56,726 nt of DNA, from contig WHSV01000005.1 in assembly GCA_009379915.1 (NCBI GenBank), forward strand, positions 1-56,726, written 5' to 3'. The notes below the pieces were generated by a model, which saw only the letters and a program-made list of their open reading frames with translations, searched no databases and was not told the origin of the DNA. Shown one piece after another: positions 8,353 through 17,108 of this stretch. The stretch is from Actinomycetota bacterium (GTDB lineage Bacteria > Actinomycetota > CADDZG01 > WHSQ01). The translations under genes and the position numbers were made by a program. The number at the start of each line of letters is the position of its first letter. The first letter of the stretch is position 1.

Positions 8353-9160
8353 GTGATCACCTACCTGGCCCCCAGCATTCCCGAACGGTTCTTTTGGGTG
8401 ATCGCCGACCACCTCGGTCAGCGTCTCGGGAGCGGAGCAGAGCTGACGGTCGAGCCGCGCTTGTCGGGTCCGCGCCGTCAGAACGATCCCTTCGAGTTGA
8501 GCGAAGTGGATGTCGGATTCATGTGCGCTCCATCACTCGTGCTCCTGCGCGAAACGAATGTTCCATGCGTCGAACTAGTCCCAGTGGCACCGGTCTTTGC
8601 GGACGAACGAGCTAAAGGGCGGCCCGTCTACTTCTCAGACGTGGTCGTGCGCGCCGACTGGGACATCACCTCGTTCGATCACCTTCGGGGACAGACCTGG
8701 GCGTACAACGATTCCCGCTCGCTCAGTGGATGGCACAGCGCGCTGGAAAGACTTCGTGCGATTCCCGCCGGATCGGAGTTTTTCTCGTCGACTGTGGCAT
8801 CCGGTTCCCATCTGGAGTCACTCCGTCTCGTGACTGACGACCGAGTCGATGCCGCGGCGATCGACTCCAACGTGTTGATCATGGAGCGAGGGGAACATCC
8901 GGGCCACTCGACCCGACTGAGGGTCATCGAGTCCTGGGGACCGTTCCCGATTCAGCCGGCGGTCGTGAGAACCTCGCTGCCGGGCGAGTTGAAGGAGCGG
9001 ATAACGGAGCATCTGCAGGATCTGGCACAAGTCCGGGTTGATCTCCGCCCTCGCCGGAATCCCCTTCGAGCGCTTCGCTCCCGTCACCTATGACGATTAC
9101 CTCTCGTCGTCGGCGGTGGTCGAAGCGGCCCGGATGATGGCCGAGGACACCCACCAATGA
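8353..9160 (+). pseudogene. PhnD/SsuA-like substrate-binding protein family member, frameshifted near its 3' end
   Basis: The main frame (8353-9093) encodes a protein resembling the PhnD/SsuA/transferrin-like periplasmic-binding fold family (PF12974-type). It begins VITYLAPSIPERFFWVIADHL and contains GQTWAYNDSRSLSGWHSAL, SHLESLRLVTDDRVDAAAIDSN and FPIQPAVVRTSLP. From about 9035 the familiar C-terminus appears only in the next frame (ISALAGIPFERFAPVTYDDY) and stops at 9160. One base missing in the CCGGG region near 9033-9040 would join them into about 268 residues. No signal peptide is visible, and no cognate permease is adjacent. Such orphan proteins may bind thiamine-precursor- or sulfonate-like ligands; the ligand here is unknown. 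Confidence 0.6.
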
Positions 9161-9244
9161 GGGCCGTGACGATTGCGGGTTCGCCCTCGGGCGCCGGTTC
9201 TCGGATTCGCCCTCGCCCCAACGGCACACCCACTCGCCGCGCCG

Positions 9245-9260
9245 GAATCGTATACGATTC
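9245..9260. promoter_or_regulatory. Perfect 16-bp palindrome, probable operator of the GntR regulator
   Basis: GAATCGTATACGATTC is a perfect palindrome centred on GTATAC, the type of site bound by FadR/VanR-subfamily GntR dimers. It lies 37 bases before the flavin-reductase start, and the second gene of the operon encodes a GntR/FCD regulator. Its TATACG core could also be part of a -10 element, which would suit repression by occlusion. Autoregulation of the hpa-type operon is inferred. Confidence 0.65.
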
Positions 9261-9297
9261 CCTTCTGCGCAGAGTCGCTAGCAACGGGAGTCGCCGT

Positions 9298-9819
9298 CTG
9301 AACACCTACGAGCTTCGCACCTGCCTCGGCTGTTTCGGCACCGGGGTAACCGTCGTCACCGTCCAGGGACCGTCCGAGCCGCGCGGGCTGACGGTCAACG
9401 CCTTCACCTCGGTCTCGCTCGATCCGCCGCTGGTCCTTGTGTCGATCAACAAGAAGGCAAGGAGCCACGACCTGTTGCGCGCCAACCCGTTCGCCATCAA
9501 CGTGCTGGCCTCCGATCAGGAACACCTCGCTCTCAACTTCGCCGGTAACCACGACCCCAAGCTCGAGATTCCGTGGCGGGAGGGAAAGGCCGCTCCTTAT
9601 CTGGGAGGAACGGTCGCCCACTTCCAATGTGAGCCACATGAGGCCTACGACGGAGGCGATCACACACTCTTCATCGGGAGAATCGTTCACTTCCGTTACA
9701 ACGACGGGGACGCGCTCGGGTACTTCCGCAGCAGGTTCACGCGCCTCGCCGAGCCGAGGGTCGCAGCCTCTCCAGGGACACAGGATCCTTTCGAGCTCCC
9801 CTACGACGCCTATGAATAA
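9298..9819 (+). CDS. hpaC: Flavin reductase, small component of 4-hydroxyphenylacetate 3-hydroxylase (HpaC type)
   Basis: About 173 residues of FMN-binding split-barrel fold: LGCFGTGVTVVTV, GLTVNAFTSVSLDPPLVLVSI, FAINVLASDQ, DHTLFIGRIVHF. This NAD(P)H:flavin oxidoreductase would deliver reduced flavin to the HpaB-type oxygenase four genes downstream. The frame is open to ATG 9157, but that extension would run through the palindromic operator and is low in conservation. CTG at 9298 has GGGAG (9286-9290) seven bases upstream and gives the normal family length, so a CTG start is the best reading. The 3' end overlaps the GntR gene by eight bases. Confidence 0.8.
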   Translation: MNTYELRTCLGCFGTGVTVVTVQGPSEPRGLTVNAFTSVSLDPPLVLVSINKKARSHDLLRANPFAINVLASDQEHLALNFAGNHDPKLEIPWREGKAAPYLGGTVAHFQCEPHEAYDGGDHTLFIGRIVHFRYNDGDALGYFRSRFTRLAEPRVAASPGTQDPFELPYDAYE

Positions 9820-10465
9820 GTCGGAGCGCGCCTACGCGACGATGCGTCGCCGCATCCTCGTCGGTACCTACGAGCCCGGGCACCGACTGGTGCTCGATGC
9901 GCTGGCGCGCGAAATGGGAGTGAGCCCCGTGCCCGTCCGCGAGGCCCTTCGGCGCCTCGAGGCCGAGGGATGGGTCGTCTACACACGCAACGTCGGAGCG
10001 CAGGTCGCCCCGATCGACGATGAGCGCTGGGAGCAGGAGATGCGCGTGCTCGCGATCCTCGAGGGCAACGCGACCGCGCTCGCCGCGCCGCACATGCGCC
10101 CCGCCGACTTTCGTTCTCTCGGCGACATCAACCACCGCCTGACCGCGGCCGTCGAGCATGCTGACATGGTGAAGGCATCGAAGCTCAACCGCGCGTGGCA
10201 CCGCGTCATCTATGCACGATGCCCCAACGCGTACCTCGTGCAGGTCATCGGCGAGACGCAGGAGCGGATGGATGCCATTCGGTCTACCGTGTTCGCGCGC
10301 AACCCCGAACGAGGACGCGAGTCGGTAGCGGAGCACGCGGTGATCCTGCAGTTGCTCGAACGCTCGGCCCCCTTCGAGGAAATCGAACGAGCGGCCCGCG
10401 AGCACAAGGTCCGCACCATCGAGGCAGTTCGGAGCCTCACCGTCAAGCACGAGACCGCGATATGA
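9812..10465 (+). CDS. GntR-family transcriptional regulator with FCD ligand domain
   Basis: 217 residues. The N-terminal winged helix (residues 5-70) shows the GntR signature YATMRRRILVGTYEPG, VLDALAREMGVSPVPVREALRRLEAEGWV. The C-terminal helical FCD-type effector domain runs from about 80 to 210 (ILEGNATALAAPHM, LNRAWHRVIYARC, EHAVILQLLE). ATG overlaps the flavin-reductase stop, and the gene itself overlaps the next by ATGA. Position inside the operon plus the upstream GTATAC palindrome suggest local autoregulation. The effector is unknown; 4-hydroxyphenylacetate or a ring-cleavage intermediate is an inference. Confidence 0.88.
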   Translation: MNKSERAYATMRRRILVGTYEPGHRLVLDALAREMGVSPVPVREALRRLEAEGWVVYTRNVGAQVAPIDDERWEQEMRVLAILEGNATALAAPHMRPADFRSLGDINHRLTAAVEHADMVKASKLNRAWHRVIYARCPNAYLVQVIGETQERMDAIRSTVFARNPERGRESVAEHAVILQLLERSAPFEEIERAAREHKVRTIEAVRSLTVKHETAI

Positions 10466-11373
10466 ACCGACGCTCTCCGGTCGATATCAAAGGGTCGATA
10501 GTCCCGATCGTCACTCCCTTTACCGAGTCTCTGGATTTCGACGAGCCGAGCTTCGTCGACCTCATCGAGTGGCAAATCGAGTCCGGAAGCCACGGCATTT
10601 CCGTCACGGGCACGACCGGCGAGCCGAGCTCACTCTCTTTGGAGGAGCGCGAATACGTCGTCGAGACCGCTGCGAAGAAGGTCGCCGGACGAGTCCCGTT
10701 CGTTCCGGGCACGGGAACCAACAACCTGCAGGAAACGCTCCGTCTGACTCGCCACGCCGAGAGTCTCGGCGCAGAGGCAGCGCTCGTCATCGTTCCCTAC
10801 TACAACAAACCCTCTCAGGAAGGGCTCTATCGCTACTTCTCCGAGCTGGCGGGCAGCGTCGACATACCGATCATCATCTACAACATCCCGGGGCGAACCG
10901 CGGTCAACATGGCCCCCGAGACCATGGCGCGCCTTCGCCGCGCCAACCCGAGCATCATCGGGGCCAAGGAGTCGAATAAGGACTTCGAGCACGTCTCTCG
11001 CGTCATCCATCAGTGTGGGCGGGACTTCATGGTCTACTCGGGGATCGAGTTGCTCTGCTATCCGATGCTCGCCATCGGGGGGGCCGGTCACATCAGCGCG
11101 ACCGCGAACCTCTTCCCGCGCAAGGTCGCGGACATCTACAACCACGTCGTGGCGGGCCGCTGGGATGAAGCGATCGAGCTCCACTACTACCTCTTGCCCG
11201 TCAACGACATGATCTTCTTCGAGACCAATCCCGGCCCCCTCAAGTTCGCTCTGGGTGAGCTGGGCCGAATCAACCCCAGCCTCCGCCCGCCGCTGTGCGA
11301 ACCGTCCGATGCGAACCAGCAGCGGATTCGCAAAGTGCTGTCGAGCTACGGCTTATTCAAGGAGGACGCCTGA
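10462..11373 (+). CDS. DapA-like (class I, Schiff-base) aldolase, probable pathway aldolase
   Basis: 303 residues of the dihydrodipicolinate synthase/N-acetylneuraminate lyase superfamily. Visible are the substrate loop GTTGEPSSLSLEER, the Tyr motif YYNKPSQEGLYRYF, IIYNIPGRTAVNM, and the Schiff-base Lys in IIGAKESNKDFEHV. Family members include lysine-pathway DapA and several catabolic 2-oxoacid aldolases. Here it is embedded, with overlapping start and stop codons, between a regulator and HpaG. A role as the final 2,4-dihydroxyhept-2-enedioate aldolase, in place of class II HpaI, is therefore inferred. Genuine lysine-biosynthetic DapA is the alternative, but dapB or lysA are not nearby. Confidence 0.8.
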   Translation: MNRRSPVDIKGSIVPIVTPFTESLDFDEPSFVDLIEWQIESGSHGISVTGTTGEPSSLSLEEREYVVETAAKKVAGRVPFVPGTGTNNLQETLRLTRHAESLGAEAALVIVPYYNKPSQEGLYRYFSELAGSVDIPIIIYNIPGRTAVNMAPETMARLRRANPSIIGAKESNKDFEHVSRVIHQCGRDFMVYSGIELLCYPMLAIGGAGHISATANLFPRKVADIYNHVVAGRWDEAIELHYYLLPVNDMIFFETNPGPLKFALGELGRINPSLRPPLCEPSDANQQRIRKVLSSYGLFKEDA

Positions 11374-12140
11374 TGGCCAAACGAGCGCGCTTCGTCACCG
11401 AGGGGCGCTACCACGAGGGAGAGCTCATATCGAAAGGAGTCCTGCGCGCCGAATCTGGCGTCGCCTACTCCACCGACGACGTCGGATTCATGTTGCCGAT
11501 CGTGCCTCGCAAGGTCATCGGACTCGCACTCAACTACGCCGACCACGCCGAGGAGCTGGGACTCGAGAGGCCGAAGGAGCCCGCGCTGTTCTTCAAGCCG
11601 TCGAACTCCTGGGTCCCTCACCGCGCCGAGGTCGTGCGTCCTGCAGGTGTCGAGTACATGCACTACGAGAACGAGCTCGCCGTCGTCATCGGGCGGCGAG
11701 CACGAAACATCCGGGCCGAGGACGCGTCCGCTTACATCCGGGGCTACACCATCGCCAACGACGTGACCGTGCGCGACTTCGTGGGCAACCTCTACCGGCC
11801 CCCGGTGAAGGCGAAGGGTTGGGACAGCTTTGGTCCCATGGGCCCCTACCTCGTAGAGGGCGAGATCGACGACCCCAACTCCCTCGACATGCGAACCTAC
11901 GTCAACGGCGAACTGCGCCAGCAGGGCAACACCAAGGATCTGATGTGGAAGATCCCCGAGATCATCGAGTTCATCACTCGCTTCATGACCCTCGAGCCCA
12001 GCGACATGCTTCTCACTGGTACCCCCAAGGGTCTCAGCCACGTGCACGCGGGCGATGTCATGCGGCTGGAGATCGACGGCCTTGGAACGCTGGAGAATCC
12101 GGTGGTGGAGGAGCCGACATCCGGAGGAGGTGGCGCGTGA
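11373..12140 (+). CDS. hpaG: Fumarylacetoacetase-family isomerase/decarboxylase (HpaG/HpcE-like)
   Basis: 255 residues of the FAH fold. Conserved blocks: KVIGLALNYADHAEELG, PALFFKPSNSWV, the metal-ligand region MHYENELAVVIG, the motif GYTIANDVTVRDF, KGWDSFGPMGPYLV and LLTGTPKGLSHVHAGD. In homoprotocatechuate catabolism such proteins decarboxylate 5-carboxymethyl-2-oxohex-3-ene-1,5-dioate and isomerise the product. ATG follows GGAGG (11361-11365) and overlaps the aldolase stop (TGATG). Only one such domain is present, whereas E. coli HpaG is a tandem fusion of two. Confidence 0.85.
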   Translation: MAKRARFVTEGRYHEGELISKGVLRAESGVAYSTDDVGFMLPIVPRKVIGLALNYADHAEELGLERPKEPALFFKPSNSWVPHRAEVVRPAGVEYMHYENELAVVIGRRARNIRAEDASAYIRGYTIANDVTVRDFVGNLYRPPVKAKGWDSFGPMGPYLVEGEIDDPNSLDMRTYVNGELRQQGNTKDLMWKIPEIIEFITRFMTLEPSDMLLTGTPKGLSHVHAGDVMRLEIDGLGTLENPVVEEPTSGGGGA

Positions 12141-13612
12141 CGGATCCCGTCAAGCAACCCCTTCATTACATCGACGGCGAGTTTCGCTCGGGCATCGAGG
12201 GCCATACCTTCGAGACGCTGAACCCGTCGACCAACCGGGTCATCACGGAGGTTGCCGAGGGGCGCGAGGCCGATATAGACGCCGCCGTGGCGGCTGCGCG
12301 CAGAGCTTTCGACGAAGGTCCGTGGCCCGGGATGCCCGTCAAGGAGCGCGCGGGCTACCTGACGAGGATCGCCGAGATCATGGAGTCGTCCGGCGACGAG
12401 GTCGCACAACTGGAGGTCATGGACACCGGCCTCCCGATCAAGCAGGCGAAGGGGCAGGCCGCCCGCGCGGCTCAGAACTTCCGTTTCTTCGCTCGCATGA
12501 TCCAGGACCTCGGGGGTGAGGCGCACCGCTTCGGGGCGGAGTTCCTCAACTACACGATCCACAAACCGGTCGGTGTGGCCGGACTCATCACTCCATGGAA
12601 CACCCCGCTCATGCTCGAGTCGTGGAAGATCGCTCCGTGTCTGGCCTCGGGCTGCACGGCGGTGCTCAAGCCGGCGGAGTGGTCGCCGATCACCGCAAGC
12701 AAGCTCGCCGAGCTGATCGCCGAAGCGGACCTGCCGCCGGGTGTGTTCAACGTCGTTCACGGCTTCGGCGAGTCGGCCGGGGCGCCACTCGTGACTCACC
12801 CCGGCGTCGACCTCATCTCCTTCACCGGTGAGACCACGACCGGCAAGACCATCATTCGCAACGGCGCCGACACACTGAAACGCAACTCTATGGAGCTCGG
12901 CGGCAAGTCACCCGTCGTGGTGTTCGCAGACGCGGATCTCGAGCGCGCGGTGGACGCAGCCGTGTTCGGCGTTTACTCACTCAACGGCGAGCGCTGCACC
13001 GCGGGCTCGCGCCTTCTGGTCGAGGACTCGATCTACGACGACTTCGTGGCAGCGGCCGGGCAGCGAGCGACCGGCGTGCGGGTGGGCGACCCGACCGACA
13101 TGTCGACGGAGCTCGGCCCGCTGATCCACCCCGAGCACTACGAACGCGTGGTGGGCTACGTCGACTCCGGCAAGCAGGAGGGGCGGCTCATCGCCGGCGG
13201 CGAGCGTCCCGGCGACCTGCCGGACGGGAACTTCCTCGAGGCGACCCTGTTCGCGGATGTCGACCGGACCGCTCGGGTCTTCCAGGAAGAGATCTTCGGA
13301 CCCGTGCTCGTGGCAACCAGGTTCTCCTCGACCGAGGAGGCGATCGAGCTCGCGAACGACGTGCGCTACGGGCTCGCCGGCTACGTGTGGAGCGGAGACC
13401 TCACGAAGGCGCACAACGTCGCCCAGTCGATCGACACCGGCATGGTCTGGATCAATAGTCAGAACGTACGCGACCTACGCATGCCCTTCGGCGGGGTGAA
13501 GGAATCCGGCATGGGGCGCGAGGGTGGTCACTACAGCTTCGAGTTCTACTGCGAGCTCGAAACGATCCACGTTGCACTCGGCAAACACCACATTCCACGA
13601 TTCGGAGCCTGA
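12137..13612 (+). CDS. hpaE: Aldehyde dehydrogenase, 5-carboxymethyl-2-hydroxymuconate-semialdehyde type
   Basis: 491 residues, GTG start overlapping the previous stop (GTGA) with GGAGGAGG upstream. Typical NAD-dependent ALDH features: GVAGLITPWNTPLML, the cofactor motif ISFTGETTTGKTI, the active-site Glu segment NSMELGGKSPVVVFADADL, and the catalytic Cys in SLNGERCTAGSRLL. The C-terminal EEIFGPVL and MPFGGVKESGMGREGG are present. It oxidises the product of HpaD ring cleavage. Assignment to this substrate comes from operon position; the motif set alone says only ALDH superfamily. Confidence 0.88.
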   Translation: MTDPVKQPLHYIDGEFRSGIEGHTFETLNPSTNRVITEVAEGREADIDAAVAAARRAFDEGPWPGMPVKERAGYLTRIAEIMESSGDEVAQLEVMDTGLPIKQAKGQAARAAQNFRFFARMIQDLGGEAHRFGAEFLNYTIHKPVGVAGLITPWNTPLMLESWKIAPCLASGCTAVLKPAEWSPITASKLAELIAEADLPPGVFNVVHGFGESAGAPLVTHPGVDLISFTGETTTGKTIIRNGADTLKRNSMELGGKSPVVVFADADLERAVDAAVFGVYSLNGERCTAGSRLLVEDSIYDDFVAAAGQRATGVRVGDPTDMSTELGPLIHPEHYERVVGYVDSGKQEGRLIAGGERPGDLPDGNFLEATLFADVDRTARVFQEEIFGPVLVATRFSSTEEAIELANDVRYGLAGYVWSGDLTKAHNVAQSIDTGMVWINSQNVRDLRMPFGGVKESGMGREGGHYSFEFYCELETIHVALGKHHIPRFGA

Positions 13613-13624
13613 GGGGAGCCACGC

Positions 13625-15085
13625 ATGCCAGCAAGAACGGGACAGGGCTACATCGACGCACTGAACAACTCGAGCCGCGACGTCCAGATACAGGGCGAAC
13701 GGGTCGAGAAGGGGGTGGCCGATCACCCCGCGTTTCGCAACGTCGTCCGGACCTACGGGCAGCTGTTCGATATGCAGCACGATCCCGACCTTCGCGACAC
13801 GATGACCTACGAATCGCCCTCGAGCGGCGACCGGGTCGGCATGTCTTTCCTCCAGCCCGAATCGATCGGGGATCTCGAGCGGCGCAGGACGATGATCAAG
13901 ACGTGGTCGGACTTCAGCTTGGGGCAACTCGGGCGCACCGGTGACTATCTCAACAGCTCGGTCATGGCGATGGCGTCGGCCGCGGACTGGTTCGGACAGG
14001 TGGACAAACAGTTCGCCGACAACATCCGCAACTACTACGAATACATCCGCGAGAACGACCTGTTGCTGACACACACGCTGATCAACCCGCAGAGCAACCG
14101 CAGCAAACCCCCCAGCGAGCAGTCGGATCCCTTCCTGGCCGCCGGCATCGTCGAGGAGAACGACGAGGGCATCGTCATCAGGGGGGCGCGCATGCTCGCC
14201 ACCATCGGCCCCATCGCCGACGAGATCATGGTCTTCCCCTCCACCGTGTTACAGAACCGGCCCGAGGATGAGCCCTACAGCTACGCCTTCGCCATCCCCT
14301 GCGACACGCCGGGTCTCCGTTTCCTCTGTAGGGAGAGCTTCGACTACGGCCGCAGTCATTACGACCACCCGCTCGGTTCTCGCTTCGACGAGATCGACGC
14401 GGTCGCGATATTCGACGACGTCCTCGTTCCTTACGAGCGGTGCTTCATGATCCGCCATCCCGAGCTGCTCACGAGGGGCAGGCTCTACAACGAGACCGAC
14501 GCGCTGGTTCACATGACGCATCAGGTGGTCGTCAAGGACCTCGCCAAGACCGAGTTCGTGCTCGGTCTCATCTCGACGATCGCCGACGCGATCAAGATCG
14601 AACAGTTCCAGCACATCCAGGAGAAGATCGGCGAGATCATCATCGCCCTCGAGACGCTCAAGTCCTTCCTCCGCACCGCGGAGGTCGATGCCGAGATCAA
14701 CGACTGGGGCGTGATGACACCGAAGTGGGCTCCGCTGAATGCAGCTCGCAACTGGTTCCCGAAGCAATACCCGCAGTTCATCGACACCATTTGGAAGATG
14801 TCGGCGTCCGGGCTCTTCGGGCTGCCGACGGAGGCCGATGCTACCGGCGATGCGCGCGAGGACGTCGACAAGTACCTCGCGTGCGCATCCATGGACGGAG
14901 TGGACCGCGTCAAGCTCTTCCGCCTCGCCTGGGATGCAAGCGTCTCGAGCTTCGGCGGGCGCCAGGAGGTCTACGAGCACTACTTCTTCGGCGATCCCGT
15001 TCGTATGGCAGGGCTACTGGTGGCGACCTACGACCGTTCCGATTACATGAACCGGATCAAAGAGTTCCTGCAGCGCGACAACTGA
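13625..15085 (+). CDS. hpaB: 4-hydroxyphenylacetate 3-monooxygenase, oxygenase component (HpaB family)
   Basis: 486 residues of the acyl-CoA-dehydrogenase-like flavin-diffusible hydroxylase family. Signature parts: GRTGDYLNSSVMAMA, THTLINPQSNRSKP, GIVIRGARMLATIGPIADEIMVFPS, DAVAIFDDVLVPYERCFM and a C-terminal helical domain ending SFGGRQEVYEHYFFGDP. It uses FADH2 from the flavin reductase at the start of the operon to hydroxylate 4-hydroxyphenylacetate to 3,4-dihydroxyphenylacetate. The related substrates phenol or 4-nitrophenol are possible for this family, but the downstream homoprotocatechuate enzymes favour 4-HPA. Confidence 0.9.
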   Translation: MPARTGQGYIDALNNSSRDVQIQGERVEKGVADHPAFRNVVRTYGQLFDMQHDPDLRDTMTYESPSSGDRVGMSFLQPESIGDLERRRTMIKTWSDFSLGQLGRTGDYLNSSVMAMASAADWFGQVDKQFADNIRNYYEYIRENDLLLTHTLINPQSNRSKPPSEQSDPFLAAGIVEENDEGIVIRGARMLATIGPIADEIMVFPSTVLQNRPEDEPYSYAFAIPCDTPGLRFLCRESFDYGRSHYDHPLGSRFDEIDAVAIFDDVLVPYERCFMIRHPELLTRGRLYNETDALVHMTHQVVVKDLAKTEFVLGLISTIADAIKIEQFQHIQEKIGEIIIALETLKSFLRTAEVDAEINDWGVMTPKWAPLNAARNWFPKQYPQFIDTIWKMSASGLFGLPTEADATGDAREDVDKYLACASMDGVDRVKLFRLAWDASVSSFGGRQEVYEHYFFGDPVRMAGLLVATYDRSDYMNRIKEFLQRDN

Positions 15086-16086
15086 TGATCGACTTCCAGT
15101 ACACGAAGCCGGGGTTCAACATACTCAGGGCTGCTCACGCCGAATACGTCGTCACCGATCTCCATCGCGCACACGACTTCTACGTCGACGTGCTGGGATT
15201 CGTGGTGACGCTCGAAACTCCCGACGCTCTCTACCTGCGCGGGTACGAGGAGCGTCTCCACCACTCGCTCAAGCTCACCAGGGGTGCCTCGCCGCATATC
15301 GGTCACCTGGCCTACCGCGTCGAATCGAACGCGGACCTCGATCTCCTTTTCGTTCACTTCGGAGGGATCGGACTGGAACCTAAATGGCTGGACAACGAGG
15401 AGCCGGGCCAGGGACGAGCGCTCCGAGTGCTGGATCCCGTCGGGTTTCCGATCGAGTTCTTCTGCGAGATGGCTCAGGTGGAATCGCTGCTTCAACGCTA
15501 CGACCTCCACAGGGGGGCCGAGGTACTCAGGCTCGACCATTTCAATCTGCACGTTCCCGACTGCGCGGCCGCGTTCGAGTACTACAAGAGCCTCGGCTTC
15601 CGTTGCTCCGAGTACACGTCGACCGACGGTGACGACGAGAGGCTCTGGGCAGCCTGGATGTTCCGCAAACCCGACGTGCACGATGTTGCGCTGATGAACG
15701 GGAAGGGTCCCCGTTTGCACCACACCGGTTGGTGGGTCGGCGATCCGGTGAGCGTCCTGCGGACGTGCGACCGTCTGGCGGCACTCGGTCATGCCGGCGC
15801 GATCGAACGTGGGCCGGGCCGCCACGGATTGTCCAACGCGTTCTTCCTCTACTTGCGGGACCCCGACGGGCACCGCATCGAGCTGTACACGAACGACTAC
15901 TACACCGGGGACCCGGACCTAGAGCCGCTCCGCTGGAGCGTCAACGACCCGATGCGCGGAACCTTCTGGGGGCACGCCGCACCCGAAAGCTGGTTCGAGG
16001 AGTCATCGGTGGTCGCCGACGGCAACGGGGGCATCGTCGAGCTCAGAGAAGAGAGCCTGAAGGAGCGCCCGCAGACCGTGATCTAG
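15085..16086 (+). CDS. hpaD: 3,4-dihydroxyphenylacetate 2,3-dioxygenase (homoprotocatechuate extradiol dioxygenase, VOC type)
   Basis: 333 residues with two vicinal-oxygen-chelate modules. The catalytic C-terminal module has the 2-His-1-carboxylate iron ligands His152 (RLDHFNLHVPD), His213 (LHHTGWWV) and Glu266 (GHRIELYTNDYY). His199 (DVHDVAL) corresponds to the second-sphere His of the Brevibacterium enzyme, where the ligands are 155, 214 and 267. It opens the catechol ring of homoprotocatechuate to 5-carboxymethyl-2-hydroxymuconate semialdehyde. ATG overlaps the HpaB stop (TGATG), so oxygenation and ring cleavage are translationally coupled. Confidence 0.92.
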   Translation: MIDFQYTKPGFNILRAAHAEYVVTDLHRAHDFYVDVLGFVVTLETPDALYLRGYEERLHHSLKLTRGASPHIGHLAYRVESNADLDLLFVHFGGIGLEPKWLDNEEPGQGRALRVLDPVGFPIEFFCEMAQVESLLQRYDLHRGAEVLRLDHFNLHVPDCAAAFEYYKSLGFRCSEYTSTDGDDERLWAAWMFRKPDVHDVALMNGKGPRLHHTGWWVGDPVSVLRTCDRLAALGHAGAIERGPGRHGLSNAFFLYLRDPDGHRIELYTNDYYTGDPDLEPLRWSVNDPMRGTFWGHAAPESWFEESSVVADGNGGIVELREESLKERPQTVI

Positions 16087-16160
16087 TCGCAGGGAGGCTT
16101 CAACCGGTGCATCGGCGGCAATAAGTACGGTAAGCACAGCCCGTAAGCAGCACGCTGACG

Positions 16161-17108
16161 ATGTACGCGGGGTGGTTTAACCAGCCCCCACCTGAGGGGG
16201 AATCACAACTGGAGTTGGGGCAGCAGCTCTCACAACTCATTGCAACGGGCATCACGACCGGAGCCATCTATGCCCTTCTTGGTCTCGGTTTGACGCTTAC
16301 CTACAGCACCACAAGGGTCGTCAACGTAGCCATCGGAGAGTTCGCCACGATCGGCGCGCTCAGTGCGGTGTCGATGTATCGAGCCGGTCTCCCGTTGGCC
16401 GTAGCCCTTGCGGGGGCCGTGGTCCTGGGCGCCCTGATCGCAGGAATCATGTATGGCCTCACGATCCGACCGGGTCAGCGAAAGGGCGCCGGCTTGCTGT
16501 CCCTGCTGATCGTGACCATCGCCATACATCTGGTCCTCAAAGGTGTCGCACTCATCCTCTGGGGCACGCGCTCGTACAACCTTCCGGCGTTCACTCAGGG
16601 AGAGCCCGTGCGCATTCTCAACGCGGTGATTACTCGGCAGAGCCTGTGGATCGTGGGCGTCACGGCCCTCATCGTCATCGCCCTCTACTACTTCTTCTCT
16701 CGCACTCTCTTGGGAAAAGCCTTACGCGCATCCGCGGTCAACGTGGTCGGCAGCCGGCTCATGGGAATCCCCGTCTACCGGATGGGGTTTCTGGCGTTCG
16801 CTCTCAGCGGAGCGCTCGCGGCCGCCGGAGGCGTACTCATCACGCCGGACACGCTCGCTACCTACGACATGGGACTTCTGCTCGGGCTCAAAGGCTTCGT
16901 CGGAGCGGTAATCGGACGACTCAGTAGTTACCCGATGACGGTTGCGGGTTGCCTGCTTCTGGGTCTGCTCGAGTCTCTATCAGCGGGTCTGCTCCCGTCG
17001 GGTTACCGCGATGCGGTCGCATTCGGCGTGCTCATCGCGATCCTGATCTACCGAGCGTTGCCCGCCTTGCGTCACGGAGTGCTGGCGGCCGAGGAGGCAC
17101 ATGACTAA
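16161..17108 (+). CDS. livH: Branched-chain amino acid-type ABC transporter permease (LivH family)
   Basis: Up to 315 residues with about eight membrane helices. It shows LivH hallmarks: GITTGAIYALLGLGLTLTYSTTRVVNVAIGEFAT near the start, LLGKALRASAVNVVGSRLMGIPVYRM (the EAA-like loop contacting the ATPase) and FALSGALAAAGGVL. The start is uncertain. ATG 16161 has no ribosome binding site, while GAGGGG at about 16194-16199 suits CTG 16209 or TTG 16215, which would fit the normal LivH N-terminus. It follows hpaD by 74 bases, suggesting one transcript and a role in importing an aromatic or amino acid substrate for the operon (inference). Confidence 0.85.
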   Translation: MYAGWFNQPPPEGESQLELGQQLSQLIATGITTGAIYALLGLGLTLTYSTTRVVNVAIGEFATIGALSAVSMYRAGLPLAVALAGAVVLGALIAGIMYGLTIRPGQRKGAGLLSLLIVTIAIHLVLKGVALILWGTRSYNLPAFTQGEPVRILNAVITRQSLWIVGVTALIVIALYYFFSRTLLGKALRASAVNVVGSRLMGIPVYRMGFLAFALSGALAAAGGVLITPDTLATYDMGLLLGLKGFVGAVIGRLSSYPMTVAGCLLLGLLESLSAGLLPSGYRDAVAFGVLIAILIYRALPALRHGVLAAEEAHD

